Positions 33,794 to 43,594 of a stretch of 64,000 bases of DNA are shown piece by piece. Position 1 is the first letter of the stretch; each line of letters opens with the position of its first letter. The DNA lies in the NCBI GenBank assembly GCA_021769425.1, contig JAETSX010000004.1, forward strand, positions 1-64,000, given 5' to 3'. The notes under the pieces were generated by a model. It searched no databases, had not been told where the DNA came from, and saw only the letters and a list, made by a program, of their open reading frames with translations. The translations under genes were made by a program, and so were the position numbers. The stretch is from Eubacterium sp. (GTDB taxonomy: Bacteria > Bacillota > Clostridia > Lachnospirales > Lachnospiraceae).

Positions 33794-35887
33794 TTAATTC
33801 TGAGTAAATCCAACGCCGTCAATGGTTGTCTGATCGGTTTCTGTGATCTCCGCATCATCTTCATCCCGATAAACCCACTCCCAGTCAATGACAAAATATC
33901 CCTGGCTGCAGTTTTCAATATTGGACACATTTACCGTAAAGGGGAATGACGTTGCGGTCCAGGAATTGATGGCGTCATTTCCTTCTGATTTGTAGAGAGT
34001 GATTTTCGCTTCCACCCGAATGGCGTCTTCTGGAATGCTTCTGGGAAGCTCAATGTTATAATTATTCAGAGAATAATACTGGGTCGTGATCTTTTTCCCC
34101 AAGCTGATGGTCAGTGTCACCTGGGTTCCCTGTTCCACTACTTTGTCAGGAGCAATGCTCTGCCCCATTACATTCCCTTCCGGTATTTCATCGCTATAGT
34201 CCGAAGAAGTGCTGGCTACCGTAAGTCCCAAACTTTCAATTTCCGCCCTGGCATCTGCCTCCGGTTTATTCCATACATCCGGCATCCTTACCGTTTCTCT
34301 TCCTTTGCTTAACATCACTGTGACGGTGTCTCCCTTTTTCGCTTTGGCTCCTGCCTCCGGGTCCTGGGAAATCACCTGATCGTTGGGAATTGAGTTGTCA
34401 GACTGGTAATCAAACACCGGAACCAGGCCGGCATTGCGCAAAGTGGTTTCTGCATCGCCTTTTGTCTTCCCCTTCACATCCGGCACATCAAATTCTCCCG
34501 GACCGCTGCTGATGACGACCCGAATTGTGGTGTTTTTCTCCACCATGGCTCCTTTTTCCACACTCTGAGACACAATCTGGCCTTCCGGATATTCCTCAGA
34601 AGACTCTTCCCCGTCCCTTTCAATTCCAAGGTGCATCTGATTCAGCACATCCATTGCCTCCTCAAAGGTATAGCCTTTTAAATCAATCATTTCCACTTTC
34701 TCAGATTCTTCTTCCTTTTCTTCGTCTTCGTCTTTTTCATCTGCCTCTGTTTTTATCTCCGAGTCTTTCTTCTCCTCTTTTTCTCCGCCTCCGAACTTAA
34801 ACAATCCCAGAAAGCTTCCGCCGATGTAAATAATAATGGCAACGATCACTACTGCCGCCACAATTCCCATGATGGTAACGGCTTTCTCCATTTTGGGATT
34901 TAAAAACCCCTCGTCATCCTCGTCCTCTTCTTCCTCGTCCTCTTCTTCCAGTTCCTCCTGATAATAAATATTTCTGGTCTGCTGCTTGATGCTTTCCACT
35001 TCCTCCGACTTCATGACCCGTGTCTTATCCTGCTGTCCAAGAGGAACCATTACCACAAAATCCTCGTCCGGGCTGATTAACGCTTTTTTCAAATCAATCA
35101 GCAGATCGCTGATGCTGTCATACCGCCTGTCCGGGCTTTTCTGGGTGCATTTTAAAATAATCTTTTCCATGCTGATGGGAAGATTGGGGGCATAGGCGCT
35201 TGGCGCCACCATTTCCTCCTGCAGATGCTGAATGGCCACCGCCACTGTGGATTCCCCGTCAAAGGGCACCCGGCCCGTTACCATTTCATACATCACAATT
35301 CCAAGGGAATAAATGTCGCTTTTGCCGTCCACAAATCCATTTCTGGCCTGCTCCGGAGAAGCATAATGCACCGACCCCATCACATCAGAACTGATGGTAT
35401 TGTTGGTTGCCGCCTTGGCGATTCCGAAATCCGTTACCTTCACTTTTCCTTCCGTAGAAATAATAATATTCTGAGGCTTAATGTCACGGTGAATAATATG
35501 CTTGTTATGCGCCGCCTCGATTCCTCTGCCTACCTGAATGGCAATACTGACTGCCTCCTTGAAAGAAAGCTGCCCTTTCTTCTCGATATAAGTTTTCAGG
35601 GTAATCCCCTCTACGTACTCCATCACAATATAATGGATGGAATTTTCGCTTCCCACATCATAAATATTTACGATATTCGGATGTTCCAGACCTGCCGCAG
35701 ACTGGGCCTCCGTACGGAACTTCGTCACAAAGTTCACATCATCTGAAAATTCCTGCTTCAGAACCTTAATTCCCACAAAACGCCCCAAGGTATGATCTTT
35801 CGCTTTATACACATCGGACATTCCGCCGCTTCCTGCTTTTCCTACTATTTCATATCTGTCTGCAAGATAGACTCCTTCTTTTAACAT
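33794..35887 (-). CDS. Membrane Ser/Thr protein kinase with PASTA domains (PknB/PrkC type)
   Basis: A 697-residue protein. The kinase domain (1-270) has the glycine loop GKAGSGGMSDVYKAK, the IKVLK lysine, catalytic IIHRDIKPQN (Asp135) and DFG at 153-155. A very acidic juxtamembrane stretch (about 312-327) precedes one membrane helix (338-360), and a second charged stretch (about 370-397) follows it. Three extracellular PASTA domains run from about 398 to 600; these sense muropeptides or peptidoglycan in relatives that control growth, sporulation or germination. A C-terminal extension of about 95 residues (TQYYSLNNYNIELPR onward) is an additional beta-rich domain. The gene overlaps the phosphatase gene by 7 bp, the usual kinase/phosphatase pair. 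Confidence 0.96.
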   Translation of the reverse strand: MLKEGVYLADRYEIVGKAGSGGMSDVYKAKDHTLGRFVGIKVLKQEFSDDVNFVTKFRTEAQSAAGLEHPNIVNIYDVGSENSIHYIVMEYVEGITLKTYIEKKGQLSFKEAVSIAIQVGRGIEAAHNKHIIHRDIKPQNIIISTEGKVKVTDFGIAKAATNNTISSDVMGSVHYASPEQARNGFVDGKSDIYSLGIVMYEMVTGRVPFDGESTVAVAIQHLQEEMVAPSAYAPNLPISMEKIILKCTQKSPDRRYDSISDLLIDLKKALISPDEDFVVMVPLGQQDKTRVMKSEEVESIKQQTRNIYYQEELEEEDEEEEDEDDEGFLNPKMEKAVTIMGIVAAVVIVAIIIYIGGSFLGLFKFGGGEKEEKKDSEIKTEADEKDEDEEKEEESEKVEMIDLKGYTFEEAMDVLNQMHLGIERDGEESSEEYPEGQIVSQSVEKGAMVEKNTTIRVVISSGPGEFDVPDVKGKTKGDAETTLRNAGLVPVFDYQSDNSIPNDQVISQDPEAGAKAKKGDTVTVMLSKGRETVRMPDVWNKPEADARAEIESLGLTVASTSSDYSDEIPEGNVMGQSIAPDKVVEQGTQVTLTISLGKKITTQYYSLNNYNIELPRSIPEDAIRVEAKITLYKSEGNDAINSWTATSFPFTVNVSNIENCSQGYFVIDWEWVYRDEDDAEITETDQTTIDGVGFTQN

Positions 35888-36627
35888 ATTTTCACCTCAT
35901 CTGAAAATGGTTCTGTCAAAATCACTGTAATATTATCATTTCCGCCGTAATCATTAGCTGCTTCTATCAACTCTTCAACGGCATCCTCTATATTCTGCTT
36001 TTCATTTATAATTTCAAAGATTTCTTCATCTTCCAGCATATCTGTCAAACCATCGGAGCACATCAGAATCCGGTCTCCTTCTTTCAGTTCCACTTCAAAA
36101 AAGTCCACCTCTATTCCGTATCCTCCGCCTACAGCTCTGGTTATGATATTCCGATCAGGATGAAGTCTTGCCGCTTCCGGGGAAATCTCCCCCCGGCGCA
36201 CCATCTCCTGTACATAGGAATGATCTTTTGTGATCTGGGTAAACGCTTCTTTTCCGGCCAGATACAGCCGGCTGTCGCCCACATTGGCCACGCACAGTTC
36301 CTGTTTCCATATGGTCGCCACCACCACAGTGGTTCCCATCCCTTCCAAATCAATATCTGTCTGAGCCTTTTCCATGACTGCCCGGTTTGCCTGGCCAATT
36401 GCCTGACGGATGATGGCAACGGGCGATGTGTCACTGTTGTTTTGCACAGAATCCACAATCGTCTCCACCGTATACCTGGAGGCATAGTCCCCGGCGTTGT
36501 GGCCGCCCATCCCATCTGCTAAGATAAACAGATTCGGCAGGTTTCCAACCGGAGTCTCTGAAGTATACTTATAGTCCTGATTCATATCCCGTCTTCTCCC
36601 TGTATCCGTTTTGGAAAAAGTCTTCAT
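35881..36627 (-). CDS. prpC: PP2C-type Ser/Thr protein phosphatase (Stp/PrpC)
   Basis: A 248-residue metal-dependent phosphatase that removes phosphates placed by the neighbouring PASTA kinase. The metal-binding aspartates are visible in DTGRRRDMNQD, LADGMGGHNAGDYAS, MCSDGLTDMLED and GGNDNITVIL. The length fits single-domain bacterial PP2C enzymes. It has no membrane segment. The start overlaps the rlmN stop as ATGA, and the stop overlaps the kinase start, so three genes are tightly coupled. Confidence 0.96.
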   Translation of the reverse strand: MKTFSKTDTGRRRDMNQDYKYTSETPVGNLPNLFILADGMGGHNAGDYASRYTVETIVDSVQNNSDTSPVAIIRQAIGQANRAVMEKAQTDIDLEGMGTTVVVATIWKQELCVANVGDSRLYLAGKEAFTQITKDHSYVQEMVRRGEISPEAARLHPDRNIITRAVGGGYGIEVDFFEVELKEGDRILMCSDGLTDMLEDEEIFEIINEKQNIEDAVEELIEAANDYGGNDNITVILTEPFSDEVKIC

Positions 36628-37670
36628 GCCTTACCCTGCCTTTCTGAAAATTTCTTTCTTAACTGTCCACAGGCTCCGTCAATATCTCTGCCCATTTCCC
36701 TTCTTATAGTAACATTTATTCCATTTTTTTCAAGTTTATTTTTGAAATTCAAAATAACCTGCGAATCCGGCTGCAGGTAATTCCGTTCTTTAATGGGGTT
36801 CACCGGAATCAGATTTACATGGCAGTTCATCCCCCGGATCAGCTCTCCAAGCTGCCATGCATCCCCGTCTCTGTCATTGACGCCCCTTACCAGGCTGTAT
36901 TCAAATGTAATCCGCCGCCCTGTCTTTGCAAAATAGTCCTTACAGGCTTCCACCACCTGTTGAATGTCATATTTTTTTGCTACCGGCATCAGCTCCATGC
37001 GCTTTTCCTGGGAAGAAGCATGCAGAGACAAAGCCAAAGTAATCTGCAGTTTTTCCTCCGCCAGCCGGTACATGGCGGGCACAATGCCGCAGGTGGAAAC
37101 CGTAAGGTTCCGCTGACTGATATTCATTCCGTTTTCATCCGATATCAGCCGGATAAATTTCAAAAGATTCTCATAATTGTCCAGAGGCTCTCCCGTTCCC
37201 ATAACTACCACATGGGATACCCGCTCCCCGGTATCCTCCTGAATCCGGTAAACCTGGTCCAACATCTCTGCCGGCGTAAGGTTCCGCACCAGTCCGTCTA
37301 AGGTAGAAGCGCAGAACCTGCAGCCCATTCTGCACCCTGCCTGAGAAGAAATGCACACGCTGTTTCCATGCCTGTAATGCATCCAGACGCTTTCCACCAT
37401 ATTTCCATCCGGCAGGGCAAAGAGATATTTTCTGGTTCCGTCTATCTTAGAACACTGCACATCCTCCTGCCGCAGCACGGTCAGTTTACATGTGTTTATT
37501 AATTTTTCCTTTAACTTCTTCGAAATATCCGTCATTTCCTCAAATGTTTCTGCATGTTTCACGTGCAGCCAGGGATAGATCTGTTTTGCCCGAAAAGGTT
37601 TTTCCCCAAGGGATATCAAAAATTCACCCAGTTCTTTCTGATTCCATGACTTTATATCTGCTTTCTCCAT
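36624..37670 (-). CDS. rlmN: Dual-specificity 23S rRNA/tRNA adenine-C2 methyltransferase RlmN
   Basis: A 348-residue radical SAM enzyme that methylates A2503 of 23S rRNA and A37 of certain tRNAs. The cluster motif is in QAGCRMGCRFCAST (CxxxCxxC). VVMGTGEPLDNYENLLKF and FEYSLVRGVNDRD are typical. The C-terminal GRDIDGACGQLR contains the second conserved cysteine of the mechanism. ATG at 37670, with GAGGAAG before it, is chosen; a longer open frame upstream overlaps rsmB and is not homologous to the family. A2503 lies in the peptidyl-transferase centre, the region targeted by drugs that Lsa-type ABC-F proteins counter. Confidence 0.96.
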   Translation of the reverse strand: MEKADIKSWNQKELGEFLISLGEKPFRAKQIYPWLHVKHAETFEEMTDISKKLKEKLINTCKLTVLRQEDVQCSKIDGTRKYLFALPDGNMVESVWMHYRHGNSVCISSQAGCRMGCRFCASTLDGLVRNLTPAEMLDQVYRIQEDTGERVSHVVVMGTGEPLDNYENLLKFIRLISDENGMNISQRNLTVSTCGIVPAMYRLAEEKLQITLALSLHASSQEKRMELMPVAKKYDIQQVVEACKDYFAKTGRRITFEYSLVRGVNDRDGDAWQLGELIRGMNCHVNLIPVNPIKERNYLQPDSQVILNFKNKLEKNGINVTIRREMGRDIDGACGQLRKKFSERQGKA

Positions 37671-37681
37671 ATCTTCCTCTA

Positions 37682-38986
37682 TCAATTTCTCACAAATTTT
37701 GCCAGGAAGAACCCATCGCAGATTCCTTTCTCCGGCAAAATCTGCTGCTGCTTTTCCAGAGAAAATTCCGGATGTTCCCGTAAGAACCATGCCGTGTTTT
37801 CCTGATTTTCTCCGGGATTGATGGTGCAGGTACTGTAAATCAGAATCCCGCCCTCTTTTACATACTGGCATACCGTATCCAGTATTTCCCGCTGAAGAGC
37901 CGCCAGGTCTTTGCATGCTTCTCTGGTCACTTTATATTTAATATCGGCTTTTTTCCCAAGAACCCCCAGACCGGAACAGGGCAGGTCCGCAATGACAAGA
38001 TCAGCCTGTCCCATTAATTTCTGATCCGGTATCCGGGCGTCTGCCTGAACTGCGCGGACATTGGGAAGCTGACACCGCTCAATGTTCTCCTGTATCAGGG
38101 ACACTTTGCGGGGACTCAAATCCCTTGCTTCCACCATTCCGGTTCCATGCATCAGCTCCGCCGCATGGAGGCTCTTTCCCCCGGGAGCTGCACAGACATC
38201 CACCACAAAACTATGTTCCTTCGGCGCAGCCCACAGGCCCACCTGCATGGAACTGATGTCCTGCACATGGAATTTTCCCTCCCGGAAAGCCGGAATTTTC
38301 TCCAGAAAATCATAATTTTTAATCATCAAAACGTCTTCCAGCTCAGATTCTTCCGCCTGAATCTGAGCTTCCTCTAATTCTTTTTTCAATTCTCCTTTGG
38401 TTGTTTTTAAGGGATTCACCCGGATGGCAGCGGGCATCTCTGTCAAAAATGCTTCCAGAAATCTTTCAATTTGTTCCAAGGAATAGGATTGCTGCCACAA
38501 TTCCAGAATCCACACCGGCATGGAACCGGCAATGGAAAGATATTCCAAAGGCTCTTTGTCCCGATCCGGCATGGCAAGTTCGGACAGATTCCGGCTGACG
38601 CTCCGCAATACGCCGTTGACAAATCCCTTCAGGTTCCGAAATCCCCATTTCTGCGCCAGCTTCACCGCCTCATTGCAGGTAGCGGAAGCCGGAACCGCAT
38701 CCATATATTTCAATTCATAAACGCCGCTTCTCAAAATGCAGCGAATCACCGGCTTCATTTTATTTACTTTCACACTGGAACATTGGTTCAGCACATAATC
38801 AATCCATATCATGCGCTCCAGCGTGCCTTCGCAGACCCGCTTAATAAAGCTCCGCTCCTGTTTGGGAAGATACCTGTATTTGTCCAGCATATTCCGGATG
38901 GCAATATGGCTGTACATGCCGTCTCTGGTCACTGCCAGCAAAACATCCAGTATCAGTTCCCTGCTGTTTCTGGTATTACTGTCCAT
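37682..38986 (-). CDS. rsmB: 16S rRNA cytosine-967 C5-methyltransferase
   Basis: A 434-residue RsmB (Sun) protein. The N-terminal NusB-like RNA-binding domain spans about 1-140 and the methyltransferase domain the rest. S-adenosylmethionine motif I is VCAAPGGKSLHAAELM. Catalytic cysteines are in IADLPCSGLGVLGKK and YSTCTINPGENQEN. The length fits the family. It lies between the zinc peptidase and rlmN genes with short gaps, in the standard Firmicutes order. Confidence 0.96.
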   Translation of the reverse strand: MDSNTRNSRELILDVLLAVTRDGMYSHIAIRNMLDKYRYLPKQERSFIKRVCEGTLERMIWIDYVLNQCSSVKVNKMKPVIRCILRSGVYELKYMDAVPASATCNEAVKLAQKWGFRNLKGFVNGVLRSVSRNLSELAMPDRDKEPLEYLSIAGSMPVWILELWQQSYSLEQIERFLEAFLTEMPAAIRVNPLKTTKGELKKELEEAQIQAEESELEDVLMIKNYDFLEKIPAFREGKFHVQDISSMQVGLWAAPKEHSFVVDVCAAPGGKSLHAAELMHGTGMVEARDLSPRKVSLIQENIERCQLPNVRAVQADARIPDQKLMGQADLVIADLPCSGLGVLGKKADIKYKVTREACKDLAALQREILDTVCQYVKEGGILIYSTCTINPGENQENTAWFLREHPEFSLEKQQQILPEKGICDGFFLAKFVRN

Positions 38987-39062
38987 AATTCCTCCTGAAC
39001 TTCCTGTATACTTGGAACAGAAAAGTTTCTGCTCCTACTGCCGGGCAGTAGTTCCCAAACGA

Positions 39063-39764
39063 TCAGTCATCTCTTCCGCTGGAGAGAAGCAGAAGCCTCA
39101 ACAACTGCAGAATGGCAGAGGCAGCGCCCGCCACATAGGTTAAGGCTGCTGCGCCAAGCACTTTCCTGGTTCCCCGGAGTTCTTCTTCGCCTAAAATTCC
39201 GGTTTCTCCCAGAATCCGCACTGCACGGCTGGAAGCGTTAAACTCCACCGGAAGGGTCACAATCTGAAACAATACCGTCAGAGAAAAACACAGAATTCCA
39301 AGATTAATCAGCAGACTTCCGGTACTGCTGGTAATGAAAAAACCAATGACAATCAGCGGCCATGCGATAAATGAACCGAAATTCGCCACCGGAACGATGG
39401 CGCTGCGGATGCTTAAGGGCGCATAGGACTGCTGATGCTGGATTGCATGGCCGCACTCATGAGCCGCCACGCCCACTGCCGCCACAGAAGCGGAGCCGTA
39501 TACGCTGTCAGAGAGCCTTAAGGTCTTATTTCTCGGATCATAATGGTCTGTCAGATTCCCGGAAACATGCTGAACTGTCACATCGTAGATTCCCGCCGCA
39601 TGCAAAATGCGTTCCGCTGCCTGAGCTCCTGTCATGCCCGACATGCTCCGGACTTTATTGAATTTGTTAAATGTAGTTTTTACTCTTGCTGATGCAATCA
39701 GGCAGATCACTGCTCCGATAATCACCAGGATATACGTTGGGTCAAAATAATAATAATATGGCAT
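39063..39764 (-). CDS. Zinc metallopeptidase, YugP-like
   Basis: A 233-residue membrane protein of the neutral zinc peptidase type annotated as YugP-like. An N-terminal membrane helix (about 8-26) is followed by the zinc motif AAHECGHAIQHQQ (HExxH-like arrangement). Two or three further hydrophobic segments follow (about 125-170 and near the C-terminus), the last containing AALTYVAGAASAILQLLRLLLL. The physiological substrate is not known. In Clostridia it regularly sits between fmt and rsmB, suggesting a link to translation or protein quality, but this is only a positional argument. Confidence 0.92.
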   Translation of the reverse strand: MPYYYYFDPTYILVIIGAVICLIASARVKTTFNKFNKVRSMSGMTGAQAAERILHAAGIYDVTVQHVSGNLTDHYDPRNKTLRLSDSVYGSASVAAVGVAAHECGHAIQHQQSYAPLSIRSAIVPVANFGSFIAWPLIVIGFFITSSTGSLLINLGILCFSLTVLFQIVTLPVEFNASSRAVRILGETGILGEEELRGTRKVLGAAALTYVAGAASAILQLLRLLLLSSGRDD

Positions 39765-39813
39765 ACAAACACTCCTTTTCTTATCTCTGCATAATTACCG
39801 TTCCATCAAGATT

Positions 39814-40821
39814 TCATTCAGGATTTTTCCCCAGTTTTTTTCCGGCCTCTACAGCAAATCCCCGCAAAAATGCATCGGCGCTGAGCCGCTTCTTGCCTTC
39901 TAACTGCAGTTCCTTCAGAACCAGAATCCCTTCACCGGTCTGCACCTCAATGGCGTCTTTAGTAACTTTGGCTACGATTCCTGGCTCACGGGCCTCTCCG
40001 GCAGCAGTTCCTGGCTCACAGACCTCTCCGGCAGCAGTTCCTGCCTCACGATTCCTTTCCGAATCACCGTTTTTTACCTCTGCCTTCCAGATCTTCAGGG
40101 TCTTCCCGTCCAGATAAGTGTACGCGCTGGGCCAGGGATTCAGCCCGCGGATCAGGCATTCCAATTCCCGGGCGGGCCTTTTCCAGTCCATCTCGCCCAA
40201 CCGCTTCTTTATCATGGAAGTGTGGGTTGCCTCTTCATGGCGCTGAGGCGTATACACAGCAGTTCCCTTTGCAATTTCCTCCAAAGTCCTGACGCAAAGC
40301 TTTGCACCCTTCTCAGCCAGCCGGTCAAACAGACTTCCTCCTGTCTCATCTTCCCGGAGCTCCACTTCTTCTTTCAAAATCATATCCCCGGTATCTATGC
40401 CCTCATCCATCCGCATGGTGGTAACTCCCGTTACCTTTTCCCCATGGATGACTGCCCACTGGATAGGCGCGGCGCCCCGGTATTTGGGCAGCAGAGATGC
40501 ATGAACATTCACACATCCAAACCTTGGCATATCCAGAATTTCTTTGGAGAGGATCTGACCAAAGGCCACCACCACCATGATATCCGCTTCCTGCTTCCTT
40601 AAATATTCCACACATTCCGGCTCCCGCACCCGCTTCGGCTGATAAACCTCCAGCCCATGGGCCAGAGCCGCTTCTTTCACCGGTGAAAACTGCATGTTCT
40701 TCCCCCGGCCTTTGGGTTTATCCGGCTGGGTCACCACCAGGGCAATCTCATGCCCGGCCTGAATCAGCGCCTCTAACGTTCCCACAGAAAAATCCGGCGT
40801 TCCCATAAAAATGATTTTCAT
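39814..40821 (-). CDS. fmt: Methionyl-tRNA formyltransferase with a repeat-bearing insertion
   Basis: A 335-residue enzyme that formylates initiator Met-tRNA. The N-terminal Rossmann domain (MKIIFMGTPDFSVGTLEAL) contains the HASLLPKYRGAAPIQWAVIHGE catalytic stretch, and the C-terminal OB-fold domain follows. In the C-terminal domain an insertion of about 28 residues (NREAGTAAGEVCEPGTAAGE and more) lies between the strand KIWKAEVKN and IVAKVTKDAIEVQTGEG; it comes from a 30-bp tandem repeat (39978-40049). The loop is likely surface-exposed, so activity should survive. ATG at 40821 is chosen because the family starts there; upstream in-frame codons overlap def. Confidence 0.95.
   Translation of the reverse strand: MKIIFMGTPDFSVGTLEALIQAGHEIALVVTQPDKPKGRGKNMQFSPVKEAALAHGLEVYQPKRVREPECVEYLRKQEADIMVVVAFGQILSKEILDMPRFGCVNVHASLLPKYRGAAPIQWAVIHGEKVTGVTTMRMDEGIDTGDMILKEEVELREDETGGSLFDRLAEKGAKLCVRTLEEIAKGTAVYTPQRHEEATHTSMIKKRLGEMDWKRPARELECLIRGLNPWPSAYTYLDGKTLKIWKAEVKNGDSERNREAGTAAGEVCEPGTAAGEAREPGIVAKVTKDAIEVQTGEGILVLKELQLEGKKRLSADAFLRGFAVEAGKKLGKNPE
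39978..40049 (-). repeat. 30-bp tandem repeat inside fmt
   Basis: Units at 39978-40007 and 40008-40037 differ at only a few bases, and a partial third starts at 40038. The unit is a multiple of three and encodes a ten-residue repeat (PGTAAGE followed by three residues), lengthening a loop in the C-terminal domain. Confidence 0.9.
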
Positions 40822-40825
40822 TCCT

Positions 40826-41299
40826 TTATTCTTCCTCCTCATACACAACATCATGCAGAGGGCCTTCGATCTTCTCCACGTACATATGGCCGTCCAAATG
40901 ATCGATTTCATGGCAGAATGCCCGCGCTAAGAGCTCCTCCCCTTCCATCTCAAACCGTTCCATATTTTCATTCCAGGCTTCAACTTTTACATAGTAAGGT
41001 CTGGTAACCACTCCCGCCTTTCCCGGCAGGCTCAGGCACCCTTCATCACCCGTCTGCTCTCCCCGGCTTTCAATGACCCGGGGATTGATCAGAACAATGG
41101 GGCCATCCCCGATATCAATTACGATCAGACGCTTTAAGACTCCCACCTGGGGCGCAGCAAGTCCCACGCCGTTTCCATCGTACATGGTATCGAACATATC
41201 CTCAATCAGTTCTTTAATCTTGGGAGTTACTTCTTTCACCTCCCTGCACTTTTTCTTTAAAATGTCATCACCCAACTGGCGAATGTTCCGCAGCGCCAT
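40826..41299 (-). CDS. def: Peptide deformylase
   Basis: A 157-residue metalloenzyme that removes the formyl group from new proteins. All three family motifs are present: GVGLAAPQVG, EGCLSLPG and HEIDHLDG, which supply the Gln, the metal Cys and the two metal His with the catalytic Glu. It lies directly upstream of fmt, whose product adds the formyl group, with a 4-bp gap. It follows priA by about 40 bp. Confidence 0.97.
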   Translation of the reverse strand: MALRNIRQLGDDILKKKCREVKEVTPKIKELIEDMFDTMYDGNGVGLAAPQVGVLKRLIVIDIGDGPIVLINPRVIESRGEQTGDEGCLSLPGKAGVVTRPYYVKVEAWNENMERFEMEGEELLARAFCHEIDHLDGHMYVEKIEGPLHDVVYEEEE

Positions 41300-41340
41300 A
41301 ATTCTCTTCCTCCTTCAGTCAAAATAATAAAAATCTATCC

Positions 41341-43587
41341 TTAAAAACCATTCATGGGATTAAAATCAAACTGTATGATAACACTGGCAAATTCCCGATG
41401 GCTGTTTATAAATTCCTCCAGTGCATCCTTTATCTTTACCAATTTCCCATAATCTTCATGCTTAAAATATATCACCTTTTTATAAATGTCTTTCACCTTG
41501 GCCACAGCGGCATTTGCCGGCCCAACCACAGTCAGCCCGGCCAGCTTTCCTTTCTCTTTGGCCTGGCATACTTTTTTTGCCAGAAGTTCTGCGCTTAGCA
41601 TGGCCGTCATATCATCTTTCGACGCCACAAGCATTGCCAGCATCTGGCCGCAGGGCGGATAATCCATCAGCTTCCGGCAGGCAATCTCCGTCTCATAGAA
41701 ACCAGTATAATCCTGCTTCCCAGCCAATTCAATACAATAATGATTTGGATGATAGGTCTGTATTACCACTTCTCCGGGCAGCCGCCCCCGCCCGGCCCGG
41801 CCTGCCGCCTGGGTCAGAAGCTGAAACGTGCGTTCCGCCCCATGAAAATCACTGACAAACAATGACAAATCCGCCGCCAGCACGCCTACCAGCGTTACAT
41901 TGGGAAAATCATGACCCTTAACAATCATCTGCGTGCCGATCAAAATATCCGCCTCTTGATTGGCAAAGGCTGAGAGGATTTTCTCATATCCTGATTTATT
42001 TCTTGTAGTGTCAAAATCCATTCGAAGCGTTCTGGCTTCGGGGAATTTCTTCTTTACAATCTCTTCTATTTTCTGGGTGCCGGCCTTAAATCCGCCGATA
42101 TATTTGGAACCGCATTCCGGACAGACCTGAGGAATCGGTTCTTCATAGCCGCAGTAATGGCATACCATTCTGCCGTTGTTATGCTGGCTTAAAGAAACAT
42201 CGCAGTGGGGGCATTTCAGCACATGCCCGCAGGCGCGGCAGGAAACAAACCCGGCCATGCCCCGGCGGTTGATAAACAGCATGATCTGCTGATGGTTCTT
42301 TAACCGTTCTTCCATCAGCTCCTGGAGACGCCCGCTTAAAATCGAACGGTTCCCCTGTTTTAATTCTTCCCGCAAATCCACAATCTCACACGCCGGCAGC
42401 GGTTTTTCCTCAATTCTTTCTGTCATTTCCAGCAGACGGTACGCTCCCTTTTTCGCCTGATAGTAACTGTCCAAAGAAGGAGTGGCCGAACCTAACACTA
42501 CGCTTGCGCCCGCCATCTTTGCCCGCTGAATCGCAGTTTCTCTTGCATGATACCTGGGCAGAGTTTCACTTTTATAGCTGGTTTCGTGCTCTTCGTCTAT
42601 GATTATAATTCCAAGATTTGAAAACGGCGTGAACAATGCGGAACGGGGACCGATCATCACATCCAGTTCCCCTCCCTTTGCCCGTTCAAACTGATCGTAC
42701 CGTTCTCCGGCCGACATTTTGGAATTCAATACAGAAACCCGTTCTCCAAAACGCTGGTAAAAGCGCACCACGGTCTGATAAGTCAAGGCAATCTCAGGAA
42801 TCAGCACAATGGCCTGTTTTCCAGCTTTCACCACCCGCTCTATCAATTCTATGTAAACTGCTGTCTTACCGCTTCCTGTCACTCCGTGAAGCAGCCAGGT
42901 ATGGTGGTTTTCCCGGGTAAATTCCCGCCAGATTTCCTCCACAATTTCCTGCTGCTTCGGATTTAACACAATCCGCTTCTTTTCTTTTTGAAATTCTTCT
43001 CCAAAAGGACTGCGGTACAGCCGCCGCTCTTCCACGCTTAGAATCTCCATCTCTTTCATGGCTTTCACCACAGAAGCAGTGATATTCAGTTTGCCCGTTA
43101 CCATCTCATAAGGCAGGGGGCTTTGCTCCATCAGCGCTTCTAACAGCCGTGCTCTGGCCTTGTGGTTCTTTTTTTCAAAAACGGCAAGCTGCCCTTTCGC
43201 CTTTTGTTCCTCTAATTCCAGCTTCACAAAGCGCTGTTTTTTTTCTTTTGTTTTCTGCTTAATGGGAAGCACGGTTTTTAAAGCATGGTTCATGGTCCCG
43301 CCGTAATTTTCCCGCATCCAGCCTGCAAGGGCAATCAGCTGGGATTCGATGGGAATGCTGTCCTTTACCACGCCCTGGATCTCTTTTAACTTCTCTACAT
43401 CGTATTCCGGCACATCGGTCAGCTCCACCACATAGCCGGTAGTTTTTCGCTGGCCCTTCCCAAAGGGAATTTCCACCTGCATTCCCAGGGCAAGAATTTC
43501 CCGGAGCCGCCCCGGCACTCTGTACTGGAAAGTCTTATCCAGCTTTTCATGAGAAATATCAATAATAATATTGGCATATTCTGCCAT
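41341..43587 (-). CDS. priA: Primosomal replication restart helicase
   Basis: A 748-residue superfamily-2 helicase that reloads the replication machinery at stalled forks. The N-terminal DNA-binding domain is followed by Walker A (LLHGVTGSGKTAVYIELI), DEEH (IIIDEEHETSYKSE) and a zinc region with eight cysteines (CRACGHVLKCPHCD, then CHYCGY and CPECGSKY). Helicase motifs V and VI (ADLSLFVSDFHGAERTFQLLTQAAGRAGRG) are also visible. The length is as usual. It follows murE by 7 bp. Confidence 0.97.
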   Translation of the reverse strand: MAEYANIIIDISHEKLDKTFQYRVPGRLREILALGMQVEIPFGKGQRKTTGYVVELTDVPEYDVEKLKEIQGVVKDSIPIESQLIALAGWMRENYGGTMNHALKTVLPIKQKTKEKKQRFVKLELEEQKAKGQLAVFEKKNHKARARLLEALMEQSPLPYEMVTGKLNITASVVKAMKEMEILSVEERRLYRSPFGEEFQKEKKRIVLNPKQQEIVEEIWREFTRENHHTWLLHGVTGSGKTAVYIELIERVVKAGKQAIVLIPEIALTYQTVVRFYQRFGERVSVLNSKMSAGERYDQFERAKGGELDVMIGPRSALFTPFSNLGIIIIDEEHETSYKSETLPRYHARETAIQRAKMAGASVVLGSATPSLDSYYQAKKGAYRLLEMTERIEEKPLPACEIVDLREELKQGNRSILSGRLQELMEERLKNHQQIMLFINRRGMAGFVSCRACGHVLKCPHCDVSLSQHNNGRMVCHYCGYEEPIPQVCPECGSKYIGGFKAGTQKIEEIVKKKFPEARTLRMDFDTTRNKSGYEKILSAFANQEADILIGTQMIVKGHDFPNVTLVGVLAADLSLFVSDFHGAERTFQLLTQAAGRAGRGRLPGEVVIQTYHPNHYCIELAGKQDYTGFYETEIACRKLMDYPPCGQMLAMLVASKDDMTAMLSAELLAKKVCQAKEKGKLAGLTVVGPANAAVAKVKDIYKKVIYFKHEDYGKLVKIKDALEEFINSHREFASVIIQFDFNPMNGF

Positions 43588-43594
43588 CGCTGCA

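Noticed and set aside
37671-37916. Longer N-terminus of RlmN
   Set aside because: The added 82 residues are the rsmB coding sequence read in another frame. ATG at 37670 with GAGGAAG fits the family length.
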